Part shown: in pieces, positions 62,291-64,000 of the stretch
Layout: the number at the start of each line of letters is the position of its first letter
Position numbering within the stretch: the first letter of the stretch is position 1
Assembly: GCA_012728295.1 (NCBI GenBank)
Contig: JAAYFJ010000013.1
Location: 24,844-88,843 of the forward strand
Length of the DNA: 64,000 nucleotides
Origin: Tissierellia bacterium
GTDB lineage: Bacteria > Bacillota > Clostridia > Tissierellales > Peptoniphilaceae
Reading direction: 5' to 3'
Notes under the pieces: model-generated
Seen by the model: the letters and a program-made list of their open reading frames with translations, nothing else
Told to the model about the DNA's origin: nothing
The model's database searches: none
Position numbers and translations under genes: made by a program

Positions 62291-63874
62291 ATGGATTTAT
62301 TGACCGTAGATAAGGTTTCTAAAAGCTATGCAGACGTGCAGGTACTTAAAGAAATCGATATGGCAATAGAAGAAGGAGAAATCCATGGCCTTATTGGAGA
62401 AAACGGAGCCGGAAAATCCACACTTATGAATATATTGTTTGGAATGCCGGTGATTCATCAAACCGGAGGTTTTCAAGGTTCAATGACCTTGGGCGGAGAA
62501 GAATATAAACCCAAATCACCACAGGAAGCAATGGAACGCGGCGTTGGCATGGTTCACCAAGAATTTATGCTAATACCTGGATTCTCCATTGCTGAAAACA
62601 TTAAGTTGAACAGGGAAAACACCAAACCCACCGTTTCATCTAAAATATTAGGAAAAAAACTTGAAGCTTTAGACATCGCCGGCATGCAAAATGATGCAAA
62701 AATAGCCTTGGATAAACTTAACCTAGAATTAGATGAGAAACAAAAGGTGAAGGGTCTTCCGGTAGGCTATATGCAGTTTATTGAAATAGCTAGAGAAATT
62801 GATAAGAAAAACTTAAAATTATTAATTTTAGACGAACCGACTGCTGTATTAACAGAATCCGAAGCAGGACGGTTCTTAGAAGTTATTAAAAGATTATCAG
62901 AGATGGGAATCACCATATTATTCATCACTCACCGCTTAGACGAAATCAAAGCTGTGTGCAAACATATTACAGTACTAAGAGATGGTCAAGTGGTACAAAG
63001 AGCGTCTACTGACGAAGTAAGTGTTGGGGATATGGCTAAGGCTATGGTAGGTCGTGATGTAAAGATTATCACTGGTGATACGAAAGAAGATGACGAAAAT
63101 GCTGAAATAGCTTTGTCTATAAAAAATCTAAAAGTGGACATGCCGGGAGAAAACGTAAGAGGGCTGTCTCTAGACATAAGAAAAGGAGAAATCCTAGGAT
63201 TAGGAGGACTGGCAGGACAAGGCAAAATTGGTGTGGCTAACGGTATTATGGGACTATATCCATCAACAGGAATGGTTGAGAAAGATGGAGTAGTTCTGGA
63301 CTTGTCAAAGCCGAGAGATATGCTTCAAAAGGGCATGGCCTTCTTATCTGAAGATAGAAAGGGCGTTGGATTGCTATTAGATAGTCCAATAGACTATAAT
63401 ATTGCAATTTCATCTGCTGAATTAAAAAACAAGTTTATTAAATACGTTGGACCTTTAAAATTATTAGACAAAAAAGCCGTAGAAGAACACGGCAAAAAGA
63501 TGATAGAAGATTTAGATATTAGATGTAGCTCAGGAAGACAGTTAGCAGGAAGTCTGTCCGGTGGAAACCAACAGAAAGTATGTATTGCCAAGGCGCTGAC
63601 ATTGGAGCCGGATATTCTTTTGGTATCAGAACCTACAAGGGGAATCGATATCGGGGCTAAAAACTTGGTGCTGTCCACCCTTAAAAAACTCAACGAGGAA
63701 AAAGGAGTAACTATTATTATGACCTCCAGTGAGTTGGCAGAGCTTCGTCAAATATCAGATAGAATAGCAATAATTACAGATGGAAAATTACAAGCCATAT
63801 TAAAACCTGAAGATTCAGATGAAAAATTTGGATTAGCCATGGCTGGAAACTTAAAGGAGGTGGATTCCGAATGA
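62291..63874 (+). CDS. Tandem ABC transporter ATP-binding protein (sugar/nucleoside type)
   Basis: A 527-residue double ABC ATPase. First half: GENGAGKST near 36-44, VGYMQFIEIAREI (signature region without the canonical LSGGQ), LLILDEPTAVLTESE. Second half: degenerate Walker [25 protein letters not shown] and ILLVSEPTRGIDIGAKN, where Asp of Walker B is Ser. It is close to the RbsA/MglA group and pairs with the DUF3798 lipoprotein. AAAGGGGGGAAAGCT precedes the ATG. The permease start overlaps its stop (ATGA). Confidence 0.9.
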   Translation: MDLLTVDKVSKSYADVQVLKEIDMAIEEGEIHGLIGENGAGKSTLMNILFGMPVIHQTGGFQGSMTLGGEEYKPKSPQEAMERGVGMVHQEFMLIPGFSIAENIKLNRENTKPTVSSKILGKKLEALDIAGMQNDAKIALDKLNLELDEKQKVKGLPVGYMQFIEIAREIDKKNLKLLILDEPTAVLTESEAGRFLEVIKRLSEMGITILFITHRLDEIKAVCKHITVLRDGQVVQRASTDEVSVGDMAKAMVGRDVKIITGDTKEDDENAEIALSIKNLKVDMPGENVRGLSLDIRKGEILGLGGLAGQGKIGVANGIMGLYPSTGMVEKDGVVLDLSKPRDMLQKGMAFLSEDRKGVGLLLDSPIDYNIAISSAELKNKFIKYVGPLKLLDKKAVEEHGKKMIEDLDIRCSSGRQLAGSLSGGNQQKVCIAKALTLEPDILLVSEPTRGIDIGAKNLVLSTLKKLNEEKGVTIIMTSSELAELRQISDRIAIITDGKLQAILKPEDSDEKFGLAMAGNLKEVDSE

Positions 63875-64000
63875 CAAATGTAAAGCAAATATATAAAAAA
63901 ATCGGTTTCCCTCGTTTAATTATCACAGTATTTTTAATCTTATTGTTAGTTTTATCAAGAGTACTTAAGATTGATCAAGGGAGCCTATGGACCTCTATGC
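63871..64000 (+). CDS. ABC transporter permease, partial (runs off the window)
   Basis: The first 43 residues only: a short basic start (TNVKQIYKKIGFPR) and one hydrophobic helix LIITVFLILLLVLS. ATG 63871 overlaps the TGA of the ATPase gene and follows AAAGGAGGTGG by 8 bases. Position after a tandem ATPase and a binding protein indicates the membrane component of the importer. Confidence 0.8.
   Translation, partial: MTNVKQIYKKIGFPRLIITVFLILLLVLSRVLKIDQGSLWTSM

Overview
The window is a low-GC, gene-dense chromosome segment of a Bacillota bacterium, most likely an anaerobic fermenting member of the Clostridia. The evidence is the gene order mfd - prsA-like - mazG - hup - rqcP - divIC - S1 protein - tilS - hpt - ftsH, an IorAB ferredoxin oxidoreductase next to phosphate butyryltransferase and butyrate kinase, SAM-I and TPP riboswitches, purine-rich ribosome binding sites with ATG/GTG/TTG starts, and many lipoproteins with clostridial signal peptides. 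No rRNA, tRNA, CRISPR array, phage or insertion sequence was recognised.

Layout. 1-5080 is a damaged carbohydrate ABC transport locus: a glycosidase-like DUF4091 gene, a frameshifted acetyltransferase and the last third of a sugar-ABC ATPase on the minus strand meet, head to head, a 5'-truncated binding-protein gene and two permeases on the plus strand. 5100-16660 holds single-gene units: PhnA, a K+ channel with an RCK domain, a flavin-binding split-barrel protein, alkaline phosphatase behind a repeat-rich spacer, a YibE/F gene interrupted by TGA, flavodoxin, thioesterase, thioredoxin-like protein, FMN reductase, a MATE exporter (with a decayed copy of its promoter and 5' end 1.2 kb upstream), metK under a SAM-I riboswitch, and ornithine cyclodeaminase. 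16763-28317 is the conserved housekeeping block, which here lacks the sporulation genes (spoVT, yabP, yabQ, spoIIE) that usually sit in it in spore formers. 28376-37083 carries envelope and metabolism genes: AEC transporter, SLH protein, DegV, an E2-like acyltransferase-fold protein without the catalytic motif, ApbE, an acidic-tailed membrane protein, PgpA-like protein and RNase HI.

37126-42794 has comEB and a YheO-type regulator facing an iorA-iorB-ptb-buk operon, which together predict oxidation of 2-oxo acids to acyl-CoA and ATP formation through acyl phosphate. 44105-53898 is a galactose island: galU, the MglBAC importer, an epimerase-like protein and galT, galK, galE, with an SDR gene placed between mglB and mglA. 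54063-58165 contains a lipoprotein, a DsrE protein and a TPP-riboswitch operon for thiamine-precursor uptake (thiamine-binding protein, ThiX, ThiY, ThiZ). 58284 to the right edge has a BaiN-type flavoprotein, a SAF-domain NAD(P) oxidoreductase, and a DUF3798 lipoprotein-dependent ABC importer whose binding-protein gene carries an in-frame TAA; the permease runs off the window.

Four separate gene disruptions (homopolymer frameshift, TGA, TAA and a head-to-head truncation) stand out. Each could be a real mutation or a sequence or assembly error; reads are needed to decide.
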